This document shows positions 45,259 through 55,917 of a DNA stretch of 64,000 nucleotides, piece after piece (the stretch's first letter is position 1; each line of letters opens with the position of its first letter). A program made the position numbers and the translations under genes. Under the pieces are notes generated by a model. It saw only the letters and a list, made by a program, of their open reading frames with translations, was not told the DNA's origin and ran no database searches. This DNA comes from Anodontia alba (taxonomy: Eukaryota; Mollusca; Bivalvia; Lucinida; Lucinidae): assembly GCA_964016985.1 (NCBI GenBank), contig OZ024831.1, positions 27,571,631 to 27,635,630 of the forward strand, given 5' to 3'.

Positions 45259-45308
45259 CGCAACCAGAGATTGTCAGTATTTTGGAGCGATCACTTCCCG
45301 ACCATATG
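45259..45308 (+). other. possible 50-nt internal exon
   Basis: ATATTTTCAG precedes and GTAAGT follows, both close to splice consensus. All three frames of the 50 bases are open; one reads QPEIVSILERSLPDHM. The pyrimidine tract upstream is weak and no partner exon is recognised, so this is a candidate only. Confidence 0.2.
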
Positions 45309-45367
45309 GTAAGTTTTTACATCTTTAAAACCTTGCATTGTAAATCAGATATTTTTCCTCGTGTTTT

Positions 45368-45423
45368 ATAATAATAATAATAATAATAATAACTATTATT
45401 ATTATTATTATTATTATTATTAT
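45368..45423. repeat. (TAA)n / (TTA)n back to back
   Basis: An ATA/TAA run turns at AACTATT into an ATT run, so the microsatellite is itself an inverted repeat of about 27-base arms. Confidence 0.9.
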
Positions 45424-45564
45424 CATTTGTATTAATAACCAAAAGTGTGTTTTTTCTATTTTATTATTCTAACCAACAGTATGACTAGAATCAAACTATC
45501 ATCGAACTATCACAGGAGGAGGTAATAAAGTTGTTTGTTTAGAAAAGTCGAAAAGGAGTCAGTA

Positions 45565-45725
45565 ACATACCACACTTGCCCTAAATATACCTGAAAAATG
45601 CGGTGTCTGATCATGATCTGCACTGTTTACAATTCAGCAAGTCCAATTTAGATACAGCACCAAATAGCCAAATGACCTTTCAAATTTTAGGACAAGTATG
45701 AGTAAGGATACTGTTTTGAGTAAAT
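45565..45725. mobile_element. Family G MITE, decayed
   Basis: GCGGTGTCTGATCATGATC and TGCACTGTTTACAATTCAGC keep one core arm. ATTTTAGGACAAGTATGAGTA matches the G right part. Ends are uncertain. Confidence 0.5.
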
Positions 45726-46593
45726 AGGGGCTAAACAATGTGTTTTGAAGGGAAAGAAACGAACTGTAGATTTCGCATGCTCTGGCATTTTTAAAGCGCG
45801 CGTCTGATAAAATTATTATATGGTGTTAATCTCTGAAGTACAATTCCCCGGCAGTTAACAATTCTATAAAACTAACTGACCAAAAACACGGACAAGCAAA
45901 ACCAGACCGCCGTAACAATGTACATCTGGATTTCTTTCCATGATGACCCTTTTATTTCCAGTTCTTCTTTAAATCTCTGTTCTACCGTGTGATTTTTATG
46001 ATTATTTCTATCAGAATAATAAAATTTCAAAGAAATAAAATAATGTTTATGGGCTCTTGCACCGGACATTGTATTTTCAAGCAATGTGGGGAAAAAAGAG
46101 GCTGCAAGTTATACTCCTAGATCGTCATTAGGCGCCACGTGGGAAACGTGAGTCTCGCCACTTCAAAGGAGTTCACATGTGTGTTTTAACTTCTATAGCT
46201 TGATTTCGTCTATCGAAGTTTGGTTATTTTTACTTGTTTTCTAGGATTTCCAAATTTATGGCTTTTGTGAACATTTAACGTTTGGGAAAGCTAGAACTTA
46301 CAAAATATATAAAAACGTAAGTAGCCTACATAATCATATCAATGTCATATCAGCTGAAAGTCTATTAGGTAGTACTTGTGACTACTGAAGAACAAATTTA
46401 TGAAGTTTCTTTGTTGGTGAGAAAACTTTAATCGCAGTAGATCATGATCTTGAAAATGATGTCATCATATTTTAATCGCTAAGATTTTGCTACATTTAAA
46501 ATAAAATACCAGCTATCTGCTTCGACAGACTACATGTTTATTTAGCATTTTATTTATACATCTCTGATCACACATGTGACTTTAGAAACAAGA
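45726..46593. other. no gene recognised
   Basis: A 70-codon minus frame at 45,872-46,084 is richer in charged residues than its neighbours, but I recognise no domain. Confidence 0.4.
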
Positions 46594-46605
46594 TAAAAAA
46601 AAAAG

Positions 46606-46635
<30 letters not shown>
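46594..46635. repeat. A-rich run
   Basis: A tract broken by two G residues, with no retroposon body upstream. Confidence 0.85.
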
Positions 46636-46639
<4 letters not shown>

Positions 46640-46730
46640 ATCAAAGGACATTATACAAGTAAAGACAGCAGTGTGATAGAGGCACACACACAAATAAGCG
46701 TGGGTTTTTAACAAAAATTAGAAATTACGA

Positions 46731-46945
46731 TTAACCGTTTTGCCATGCTGAATAAATTAAGATGCCACGCCCACTTCTAATTTTCAGCCAGTCAGATTAC
46801 TTGATCCAGATTTTGATACCAGTTCATATATTAAATTACACACAGTGCAGATCCAGATCAGTTGGCTTCTTCAGAAACCAACTGATCTGGATCCACACCG
46901 TTTGCAAAAGCAGGGTATATCCGGTTTCAGCAGGACAAGGGTTAA
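46731..46945 (+). mobile_element. Family B3 MITE (TTAA target)
   Basis: TTAACCGTTTTGCCATGCTG to CAGCAGGACAAGGGTTAA. The core CAGTTGGCTTCTTCAGAAACC lies within CAGTGCAGATCCAGAT / ATCTGGATCCACACCG arms. The shared CCACGCCCACTTCTAATTTTC is present. Confidence 0.8.
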
Positions 46946-47077
46946 TAACTAAACTCATCGGCGAGACGCTTCTAAAGAGTACCCACAGATGCTTTTATGG
47001 CCAACTGGAGAAATATATCCTCCTTAACATGTCCATTGGACGTACAAACATTTTACAAGGATCGTGGACTGCGGAAT

Positions 47078-47356
47078 CATTACGAAAACACGCCTATTCA
47101 AATATATTGAAAATATTCACCACCAAAAACTGAAAGTTTTCAGATAAAAATTCTAATACTTTTCATATTTCTGCTCAAAACATAGATTGTGGGTACTCGT
47201 TAGAACCGCTTCGACGAGGCGGCTCTAACGAGTACCCACAATCTATGCTTTTGAGCAGAAATAAGAAAAATAATGCCTACCCCTGTAAACCCCAGTTTTA
47301 CTATATAAAAGTGGGGTTTAAGGGGGTCAAAATTATATAGGTATGTTTTCGTGATG
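47078..47356 (+). mobile_element. Family A MITE, near complete
   Basis: CATTACGAAAACACGCC to GTATGTTTTCGTGATG. Core tip GCTTCGACGAGGCGGC with one mismatch. A loose half-core scrap (CGGCGAGACGCTTC) lies at about 46,957-46,991, just upstream. Confidence 0.9.
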
Positions 47357-47814
47357 TTAAACATATTATATATCCATGATATTGAAATAAGTAAATAAAT
47401 ACTGTAAGCATCTAACTAAACACCCAAATAACAAGATAACTAAACATAATGCTTATACAAATACTTGAATTGAATTGTACTACACTTTCTAAGAAGACTG
47501 TGTTTGCTTTTATAAACTTCTTTGTCTTTGATTGTGTCTGTACAAAAATCTGTGAGTAACATCCATATATTCTTAATAGCTTATCTTTGTTCATTACTGT
47601 CATATTAAGGTGTCATGTTTTCGTTGCAATTATCACTTTTGCACCGGAAGTTCAGAGAACAGTTCCGGAAGTTGTGCTACGAACATTGATCTTTTGTAAT
47701 CTTGTGTTGTGTGGTCTGTAGATACTATAATGTTTCGTTCGTTGCCACTGCATAGTTTCTTGATATGTATATCAGCTTACTAGGGCATAGACATACAACA
47801 GACGTCCACAATTC
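47357..47814. other. no gene or repeat recognised
   Basis: Unassigned AT-rich DNA between a family A and a family G copy. Confidence 0.4.
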
Positions 47815-47997
47815 TACTGTATTTACCCGAAATATTAGGATAATTTTAATCCTTACTATACATACCCTAAACTTTAAACAAGTCCCAGTTTCTGTGTATC
47901 AAATCTGCTGGATGAGTACCAAAAAGTGTAGACCCTGATCTGGGTTTACACATTTTGCTCAGACCTGTCTATCCGGTTACTTAGGGTAAGTATGGTA
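47815..47997. mobile_element. Family G MITE, core tip deleted
   Basis: TACTGTATTTACCCGAAATAT at the left, GGTTACTTAGGGTAAGTATGG at the right. The centre is only GTGTAGACCCTGATCTGGGTT, lacking the GACGCCGC tip. Confidence 0.65.
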
Positions 47998-48457
47998 AGT
48001 TTCATTTGCATATATAAGTGTTCTCATTAGATTATAGTAGATTCATTTACGTTTAAAGGACTAAGAATAATTAATCTCGAACCAAATAGAAAATAATCTC
48101 AAAGCAAAAACAAGAAAGAAAAAAAAAAAAAAAAATCCTCTGTTACAGTTTTATAATGTGTTAATTAAAAGTGCTGAATATATTGATGGTCTGATTATGA
48201 GTGGTTTATTTTGTGTTTGCGAATGTATGTAAGTTTATACATACGATCAGGCGAAAACAACAGAGCCAAGACAAGATAAGAAGCAAAAAAATTGTTATAA
48301 AACATTGTCATGAAACGTTTCTTACTATTACATCTGGAAGAAGGAAGTGGATGCAAACATTAACATATGACACTCACAAGCGTAGCTCTTATTTTGCACA
48401 TTACGCATGTGCGTAAGGAAAATATTTACAATGGAGAGATCACACAACGATCAATGA

Positions 48458-48532
48458 TAGGAGCTGCTCTTAAAGGAAAGAATTTGCTCCCTCTTGTGGG
48501 AGCAAATTCTTTCCTTTAAGCGTAGCCCCCAT
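48458..48532. mobile_element. Family E core palindrome
   Basis: GCTCTTAAAGGAAAG, AATTTGCTCCCTCTTGTGGG and AGCAAATTCTTTCC, a clean stem of 30 bases per arm. The outer parts of family E are absent. Confidence 0.65.
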
Positions 48533-49282
48533 TCTGTAACTGACAATAGGGCGAATGGTTCGTTTTGGAAGCGAAGACAGGGTGAAGTTTTCTAGATTTC
48601 CCAGGATGTGCGTATAATAAATAATTCAGGTCTGGCTTCGCCACTGACACTGATCTACGTTTCACTGAGCAGTTACCACTGTTATCCATTTTGCTGTTTC
48701 TGTGAAGTGTGTCCCTGTGTTTGTATTTGTCACGACATTTGTTTATGATATACATGTAAATGTGAGTGCGTGAAATTGATGGCGTGCCAGTCAGGTGGGG
48801 TGTCCACTATTATATTTTTAGAACATGGTCATGCAGCATAACAAGTCATACGGAATAAAAAGTGGGGCAATGCAGTTTTACCTTTATTTTAAGCTGGAGC
48901 GGTTAACCACGAACGTGCGTGAAACACCGCATTCTACATGCAGTAATTTATTTTTAAGCAACATGACTACATGGCTAGGATATAAAATTTTAATCAACTG
49001 TTTAGCTGGGAAATGTAAGAAAAAAACGCATATGCCTTTTATCTATATTGCATGGGTTAGCAACGATTACAGTGTTTCAAAATACATGTAAAAAGTATAG
49101 GCTGATCAAATTGACCCATTCATTTGACCTTTTGATTATAATATTGATAAGTTTATACGTGCAGCATAAACAGACATTATAAATTTCCTCCTGTAAAAGT
49201 GAGCAAATAAATGTCTTACGTAGAACGCAGTAGTTTCTGGCGGCCATGCCTAAACTGTACAGTGGACGTAGCCATACGACTA
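48533..49282. other. no gene or repeat recognised
   Basis: An 88-codon frame at 48,825-49,091 and a 79-codon minus frame at 48,516-48,755 show no known motif. Confidence 0.4.
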
Positions 49283-49495
49283 TTAACCCTAGTCCTGCTG
49301 AACCCAGATATACCTTGCCTCGGAAACAGTGTAGGTCTAGATCAGTCGGCTTCTTCAGAACCCGACTGATCTGGATCTTTACTGTTTGCCATTAAGTAAG
49401 TGAATTTATATCAACAATCTTGATTAAGTATTCTGATTGGCTGAAAATCAGAAGTGGGCGTTGCATCTTAATTTATTCCGCATGACAAGGGTTAA
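49283..49495 (-). mobile_element. Family B3 MITE (TTAA target), reversed
   Basis: TTAACCCTAGTCCTGCTGAAC to GCATGACAAGGGTTAA. The core CAGTCGGCTTCTTCAGAACC is kept. GAAAATCAGAAGTGGGCGTTG at the right is the complement of the segment on the left of the other B3 copies, so the element is inverted. Confidence 0.8.
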
Positions 49496-49539
49496 ATGTA
49501 AAGGTCAATGCGGTGGGTCAATTTAGTCGATGCATGTAT

Positions 49540-49694
49540 ACTAGAACACGATGTCTGATCAGTGTCTACACTGTTTGCAGCTCAGTTTTCCAGCAGGTTT
49601 AGATAAAGTGACCGGTAATAAAATGGACAAAGCAATTTAGGACAAACATAGTAAGTGATTTACATATCACAATTTTAGGGTTATGTACTGTATG
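49540..49694. mobile_element. Family G MITE, decayed
   Basis: ACACGATGTCTGATCAGTGTC, TACACTGTTTGCAGCTC, TTAGGACAAACATAGTAAG and TTTTAGGGTTATGTACTGTA follow the G order. The left core arm is lost. Confidence 0.5.
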
Positions 49695-49839
49695 TCACAT
49701 TTGGCTGTCTGTATCTTGAAGCTGGAACTTAAGTTGTTGTGAAGGTGCAATAAGAGACGACACATTTAGTTCCATGCAATTCTTGCTCATATAACGGTGA
49801 GATTCTAGAATGACTTTGTTCATCATCACATTTTACTTT

Positions 49840-50116
49840 CATTACGAAAACACGCCTATTCAAATATACTGAAAATTTTACCACCAAAAAATGAAAATTT
49901 TCAGATAAAAAAATTCTATATTTTACATATTTCTGATCAAAACCTAGATTGTGGATACTCGTTAGAACCGCCTCGATGAGGCGGTTCTAACGAGTACCCA
50001 CAATCTATGTTTTTGAGCAGAAATAAGAAAAATAATGTATACCCTGTAAACCCCAGTTTTACTATATAAAAGCGGGATTTAAAGGGGTCAAAATTGTATA
50101 GGCATGTTTTCGGATG
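49840..50116 (+). mobile_element. Family A MITE, near complete
   Basis: CATTACGAAAACACGCC to GCATGTTTTCGGATG. ACTTT occurs on both outer flanks, a possible but weak 5-bp duplication. Confidence 0.9.
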
Positions 50117-50448
50117 ACTTTATTCTATGTTAAAGGGAAAGGCAACGTTTACAAAAACTATGTCTACAATCATAGATCCTTTTAAACCATGGATTCTATT
50201 GCAAACATAATCAAAATAATGAACAATAAGAAAGCTGTCGAGATTTAAATGTTTCAAAATTGCTTTTATGGTTTACCAAGATCTTTCATCCCATATACAT
50301 TCGTCATCAAGCTTGCTTTTCCCATGGAGATGACGCGTCACGCAGGAACTTGGTTTCGTACCACCATTTTCAAAATGCACAGGCTTTGATCGCCTGTTCA
50401 TACGCACAATGTGATTAGGGGCTTTGCTATACCACTTATAGAATTACT
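50117..50448. other. no gene recognised
   Basis: Unassigned, with a weak C-family-like scrap near 50,385-50,430. Confidence 0.35.
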
Positions 50449-50691
50449 GGGCCCAGTTGTTCAAAGCTAACGATGTCGTTAGTTAACGATTCATTAAAAT
50501 TTAGATCGAGTGATACGCAAATACGCTGAAATTTTTTGCTGAAAAAATGTGAGTAGCTTTTGCAGTGCAAAAGCTACTCACATTTTTTCAGCAAAAAATA
50601 TCAGAATATTGTATATTGAATCCGCTAAAACAGTAACGAAATGACCCTTAACGAGCTCGTTAAGCTAACGACGCTTTGAACAACTGGGCCC
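50449..50691. mobile_element. Family D MITE
   Basis: GGGCCCAGTTGTTCAAAGCTA faces CGACGCTTTGAACAACTGGG. AACGATGTCGTTAGTTAACG lies inside the left end and ACGAGCTCGTTAAGCTAACG inside the right. The core GTGAGTAGCTTTTGCA / TGCAAAAGCTACTCAC sits between TTTTTGCTGAAAAAAT arms. No target duplication is evident. Confidence 0.75.
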
Positions 50692-50960
50692 TTGATGCTG
50701 TAGAAGAATCGTTCACGTTGGTAAACAGAAAAGGCCTTGATCAAACTACGTTAATCATTTGCTGATATGGGCAGACATTCACTATTCACATATGACATAA
50801 TGGCCTTTTACTTGTGTTACACATCGGATGATTCGAAATAATATAGATTTGATCATTTCAAAGAACAAGGGTACGATTGCGACGTGATACAATGCTTGTT
50901 GTGATAATGCAGAATAATTGTTCTGTTTGAGACAAGTAAGAAGGAGAAATTATACCTTTT

Positions 50961-51022
50961 CAAGGGAGGGAACTCTGTCAAACTTGTTTTGCCTCTCTTC
51001 TGAAAATAGTTCTTCTCTACAA

Positions 51023-51056
<34 letters not shown>

Positions 51057-51219
51057 AGAAGAATTTGCTCCCAGAAGGAGCATGTTCTTCTTACCTAGTA
51101 GAGTAGACCCCTTTCTAGAAGGGACTTCGTGTGCAGGAAAGCAAACAGAAAGTTACAAAAGTTGTCTCCCTTATACAAAATGGCGAAAAATCTACCAAGA
51201 GTATCGAGTCTCTGTTAAC
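50961..51219 (+). mobile_element. Family E MITE with A30 run
   Basis: CAAGGGAGGGAACTCTGTC, then an A tract (51,025-51,054) in place of the left core arm. AATTTGCTCCCAGAAGGAGC, GAGTAGACCCCTTTCTAGAAG and CAAAAGTTGTCTCCCTTATAC follow. Confidence 0.7.
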
Positions 51220-51247
51220 GCTGCACATGCTATCATTAATGCGAACA

Positions 51248-51513
51248 CATTATGAAAACATACCTATTCAAATATATAGAAATTTCAGCTCCAAAAACTG
51301 AAAAGTTTCAGGTATGAAACTGATATTTTCATATTTCTGCTCAAAAACATAGATTGTGGGTACTCGTTAGAACCGCCTCGGTTCTAACGAGTACCCACAA
51401 TCTATGTTTTGAGCAGAAATAAATATAATAATGTATACCCCTGTAAACCCCAGTTTCACTATATAAAAGAAGGTTTAAAGTGGTCAATATTAAATAGGTA
51501 TGTTTTCGTGATG
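51248..51513 (+). mobile_element. Family A MITE, short core
   Basis: CATTATGAAAACATACC to GTATGTTTTCGTGATG. The stem tip is shortened to GAACCGCCTCGGTTC but still pairs. Confidence 0.85.
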
Positions 51514-51954
51514 AAGCAATTTTGTTCAAACCATTGTCATTTGTTTTTAATTAAATGGTATTACACCAAGCAAAAAAAAATTTGCCACCTTAATTTCTGA
51601 TAATCTTACACTAAATGTATTTCCTAGTCAAATTCTAGTTTTATGTTTTAAAATGTAATAAAAGACCCATTTTATTGGGTATTTAGTTTCAATGCCTATA
51701 ATTAATGAATACCTAATGCATTTTAAAGCTTTTACAGTTTTGCGCAGATGACTAATCTTCAAATTTGATGTGGGCATATAATTTTCATCGAGCTGTCATA
51801 ATTTATGGAAGATTGTAACTTCCTGGGGTTAGTCTGATCTGTGCCCTTTGAAACGGTGAAAAGTGAAAAAACGTCCTGTAAAAATATAGTTTTGTGACGC
51901 GTTGCCGCGACGTCAAGTTAGAAAACGTTTTAGGAGACTTCATACACTTGATAG
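51514..51954. other. no gene or repeat recognised
   Basis: Unassigned AT-rich DNA. Confidence 0.4.
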
Positions 51955-52215
51955 AATGTCCGCCATTTTATTTTGTCAGGTGAGTCAGCTTTTGTGACTT
52001 CCTGTTTGCTTTCTTGCGCATTATCCCTTTTTGAAAAGGGGTCAGCTTAAAAGGACTGCTTTTAAAAGAAATGAATTTGCTCCCAATGTGTCAACTTTAA
52101 AAAGAAAGAATTTGTTCCCACACGGAGCAGATTCTTTCCTATTAAAGTAGACACCTATTTAGATTGGAGGCAAAAACAATATTGACGGAGTTGCCTTCCC
52201 TACAAGTGTATCAAT
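51955..52215 (-). mobile_element. Family E MITE, reversed
   Basis: GCTTTTGTGACTTCCTGTTTG at the left and GGAGTTGCCTTCCCTAC at the right. Two core-like segments (AAATGAATTTGCTCCC and AAAGAATTTGTTCCC) lie in a row with GCAGATTCTTTCC, suggesting an internal duplication of one arm. Confidence 0.6.
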
Positions 52216-52817
52216 TGCCCTCAAAACGTTGTATGTTTCTACTGAGAGTTTATTTCTATAGAATCCCTCCTTTCAGATTCTTTTCTGTTAGCCTTATGGA
52301 TGCCCCTTTCTCTCTGTAACTGTCAGACATTCTATTTCCATTTTATAAAGAAGTAATTTACGGAAAGGAAAGCAAATACTGATATGGATTTCACAATTTT
52401 AACAGAAATTTTAGATGATACTAATTAAACTCCAATGTTGTGTAGCTGAAATTGCGTGCTTTTATGACTCCTTTGAGTGGCACTGCACTGAAAATGAACC
52501 GCAGGAATACAAACAGACCAAATGGCGTAGGCAACTAGCTCAGACCCAGAGCGGTCTGGTATATACGCGCAGTGGTTTATCAAGGTTTGATCGAGTTGCT
52601 CGCATAAGACACTAAGCTTGGAGTTTGTATGAATGCATAAAGTAGATTTTGGTAAGAATGCCCGGAGCAGAAACTTATTTGGGCGGCGCTGGTCGCATCC
52701 AGGATAATGGCGTTTTCTTTTCGTTGGACACATGAATATTGCATGATAGAAATTATCCGAGTATTGTCTGTGCTAGATGCATTATTATAATGATACAAAA
52801 GATCCGTGAAAACAAAT
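52216..52817. other. no gene recognised
   Basis: Overlapping open frames of 66 to 102 codons on both strands (52,415-52,870) show no recognisable domain. Confidence 0.4.
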
Positions 52818-53015
52818 GTACCTTCTGACATGTGCGTCCAACGAAGACTCATATCAGCCTGCGCATCCACGTAGACTGATCAGCGTCTATATTGTCCACA
52901 TGAAGACAATTTGCATCCTTGGCCATCCAAAATGTGCCCAGTGAATATTGTGGTCACACTGCGCGAATACGCAGGCTGATCGAAATCTTCACTGGGCGCT
53001 CATCTCCGAATGTAC
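52818..53015. mobile_element. Family C MITE, full length
   Basis: GTACCTTCTGACATGTGCGTC to GGGCGCTCATCTCCGAATGTAC. Both hairpins are present, with the spacer TTTGCATCCTTGGCCATCC. Good reference copy. Confidence 0.8.
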
Positions 53016-53055
53016 GTTTTCTGACGTTACATCTTATATTTCCCGTCTTTCCGAT

Positions 53056-53057
<2 letters not shown>

Positions 53058-53140
<83 letters not shown>

Positions 53141-53144
53141 GGAC
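53058..53144. repeat. (CA)n(GA)n(GACA)n compound microsatellite
   Basis: CA run, then GA run, then four GACA units. The Ser/Leu/Cys/Val-rich minus frame is the repeat. Confidence 0.95.
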
Positions 53145-53455
53145 AGAAAGACAGAGAGACAGAAAGCAGGTTAAACGTTCTATTATATAAATATTGTTGA
53201 AATCAATAAAATCTCCAGGCATAATATTTCGAACATTAGTAGAGCCACGCCAAAATATTCTCAAACTTATATAGACAGCCATAGCTCCGATCTGCAGTGA
53301 ATAAATAAGCGAACGGATTCCAAAGATTTTTAAAATCATGTTTATATACACAGCACTATTTGCATCTTAGAGCATGCAGTTCTTATATGCTCTAAGACAC
53401 CGTATTGTCACTTGATATGGCTAATATGGTGGACAAAAGGCTAATAATTAACATT

Positions 53456-53912
53456 GTAACCCCTTCGTTTCTAAAGTGCACCCTTCCGTGTGTGCTTTTA
53501 ATTTGGAAACATCCATTTTTGAAAAAAAGGGGCATTTCGGTCGGATGTCAAAAACAAAATCATCACGAAAACATACCTATATAATTTTGACCCCCTTAAA
53601 CCCCATTTTCCTATAGTAAAACTGGGGTTTACAGGGGTAAACAAAAACATAAATTGTGATACTCATTAGAACTGCCTCAGTAAGGCAGTTCTAATGAGTA
53701 CCAACAATCAATGTTTTGAGCAGAAATATGAAAAATATCAGAATTTTTATCTGAAAAAAAACTTTCAGTTTTTTTGTAGTAAATTTTCTATATATTTGAA
53801 TAAGTGTGTTGTCGTAATGGGCCAAACGGTGTAAATCGTCACGAGCCTTTTCATCTGGATCTACAATGTTTACAAATGTATATGTTTTGGTCTGCAAGGC
53901 TGAAAGCGTTAA
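53456..53912. mobile_element. Family B2 MITE split by a Family A insertion
   Basis: The left half runs from GTAACCCCTTCGTTTCTAAAG to GTCAAAAACAAAAT. The right half resumes with GGCCAAACGGTGTAAATCG and ends at GGCTGAAAGCGTTAA. The same order is uninterrupted at 2,841. The core is reduced to CACGAGCCTTTTCATCTGG. Confidence 0.7.
53561..53819 (-). mobile_element. Family A MITE nested in B2
   Basis: CATCACGAAAACATACC to GTGTGTTGTCGTAATG. Core tip ACTGCCTCAGTAAGGCAGT. Host halves joined read ACAAAAT+GGCCAAAC, against ACAAAATGGCAATC in the intact B2 copy, with no duplicated bases. Confidence 0.85.
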
Positions 53913-54204
53913 TTATAAATAAGGAATGCATCGAGGGGTTGCTTTTTACGAAAACCAGTAAACCATAAATAAGTAAATGTTACTTAAATGTACCCTCTGT
54001 TAGCAGAATCAGTCATTGATGGCTGGCCAGACACAGCACATCTGGTATTACACAAGAAGTGTAACCGCAAGTGTTGCATAGCAAAGTCTACAGAATGACA
54101 TATGCTATATAGCGAAAGCCCAGACCGTTTCGATTTGCGTTCGCTCCTTTCTTATTTGAACGGGGACGTTTGGGTTCAGCATGAGTCATCATTTATTTAC
54201 ATCG

Positions 54205-54259
54205 TTTTTTTTATTTATTTTTTTTTTTTTATTTTTTATTTATTTATTTATTTTTTTTT
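54205..54259. repeat. (TTTA)n-rich run
   Basis: T-rich tract with TTTA and TTTATT units. Confidence 0.85.
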
Positions 54260-54399
54260 CAACTAAAGAGTGTCTCCTTCAGATGAACATCTTCATGATT
54301 TGTAACCCTCTAGTTCCTTATTTACTATACAAACGCATCCGTAAAGTTTACCAAGGATTTTTGCTATTTATTTTTACTTACTTACTCAATATTTAAGGG

Positions 54400-54690
54400 T
54401 GGTTGGGTGGTGCGAAGGTGTCATGTATCTTTTGTCACCGGGGCGTCCAGCTGATATTGGCTTATAGTTGGGCAAGGCCTGCTATCCTTGTAGCAGGTAA
54501 GGGTAGGGAGGTGTTGTTTTTATTTCTTCTGTTTCTTCACTTTCATTCCTGTTCCTCTTTCTTCCCTGTCCCTCTCTTTCATCTCTTCTGCTATCTCTTC
54601 TGTCTCTTTTCTCCCTTTCTCTGGGAGACGACACAAAATGACCCACAAGGGTTGACGTGTCGTTAAACCCCAACTCAATCAGTCAATACT
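54400..54690 (+). mobile_element. retroposon-like copy with GTTAAACCCCAAC tail
   Basis: GGTGGTTGGGTGGTGCG, GTCACCGGGGCGTCCAGCTG and CAAGGGTTGACGTGTCGTTA lead into AACCCCAACTCAATCAGTCAA. Tails of this form end many molluscan SINEs and LINEs. A TC-rich stretch interrupts the middle. The tRNA-like head is not recognisable. Confidence 0.4.
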
Positions 54691-54712
54691 CAATATTTAA
54701 AGAGGATACACA

Positions 54713-54903
54713 CATTACGAAAACAAGCCTATACAAATATATTGAAAATTTCACCTCCAAAAACTGAAAATTTTCAGATAAAAAACTCTGATATTTTTCA
54801 TATTTCTGCTCAAGACATAGATTGTACCTCTGTAAACCCCAGTTTTACTATATAAAAGTGGGGTTTAAGGGGGTCAAAATTATATAGGCATGTTTTCGTG
54901 ATG
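54713..54903 (+). mobile_element. Family A MITE, core deleted, direct repeats at both sides
   Basis: CATTACGAAAACAAGCC to GCATGTTTTCGTGATG. The hairpin and adjacent sequence are deleted after CATAGATTGTACC. AGGATACACA is present immediately before (54,703-54,712) and after (54,904-54,913), unlike the nested copies. Confidence 0.85.
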
Positions 54904-55055
54904 AGGATACACAACTTGCTTTCAACAGCTAGTCTGCCTTATGGTCCCTAATAACAACCATTCGTTGAACCTTGCTACATTGCCTAATAATTCTGTAAGC
55001 CGCTGCCCGCTTACACAATATTTAGGCACTATAGTCAGACTGATCCGACTACATG

Positions 55056-55292
55056 CATTATGAAAACATCAAATATACTGAAAATTTTACCACCAAAAAA
55101 TGAAAATTTTCAGATAAAAAATTCTGATATTTTTCATATTTTTGCTCAGAACATAGATTGAGGGTACTTGTTAGAACCGCCTCGCCGAGCAGAAAAAAAA
55201 AAAGAGAATTAATGTATACCCCTGTAAACCCCAGTTTTACTATAAAAGTGGAGTTTAAGGGGGTCAAAACTATATAGGCGTGATTTCGTGAT
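55056..55292 (+). mobile_element. Family A MITE, damaged
   Basis: CATTATGAAAACATCAA (CGCCTATT lost) to GGCGTGATTTCGTGAT. The right half of the core is missing after GAACCGCCTCGCCGAGC and replaced by an A run. Confidence 0.8.
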
Positions 55293-55705
55293 AGATGCAG
55301 AAGCTGATCGAAGCCCTTCGTTGGTCGAAGACACATTTTAATTAGGGCGGCTCAATTAGTACCGAAAAAACAGAAATAAACTTTAAAATTTAATTACGGA
55401 ATATTAATGGAACTGGGCACTCGCAATATAAACAATCAAATGTACACCATCCCATAAATAATGCGAATTATTCTGAAAATGTCCTTTGGTTGCGTAGAAA
55501 GGCAGCTCGATAGATGCAAGCCAAGACTTAATTACAAGGCTAAAATTACGATCAAAGTAAGTCCGAAGATTTGCTATATCGAAACCTATACTTGATGAAA
55601 ATATTTGCGGAGTTTATAGAGTGCACTTTGTTCCGGAAGAACGAGTTATATTTTTCGGCCAGATGCCCATGTTGTACCATACAATTACTCCTCCGCCCGC
55701 TGTTT
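55293..55705. other. no gene or repeat recognised
   Basis: Unassigned. GATGCAGAAGCTGATCGAAGCCC near 55,294 hints at a C-family scrap. Confidence 0.35.
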
Positions 55706-55917
55706 TTAACCTTTACCACTCCCTGCGCTAACTCAGAAGACGACAAATTGGTGTTTTTTTTATTCTTTTTTTCCAGATTAAAGGATTTGACATTTCATGC
55801 AAATTGTCTCCAATGGAGACAATTTACATGAAATGTCAAATCCTTTAATCTTGGAAAAATAAGAAAAATATTTCAAAATGTCGTCTGCTGATTTTTTTAC
55901 TCAGTGCTAAGCGTTAA
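55706..55917. mobile_element. Family F MITE (TTAA target), best copy
   Basis: TTAACCTTTACCACTCC at the left, AGTGCTAAGCGTTAA at the right; 12 of 15 terminal positions pair. The centre is an almost perfect stem GGATTTGACATTTCATGC / GCATGAAATGTC-like arms around TCCAATGGAG, more than 45 bases per arm. Confidence 0.85.
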
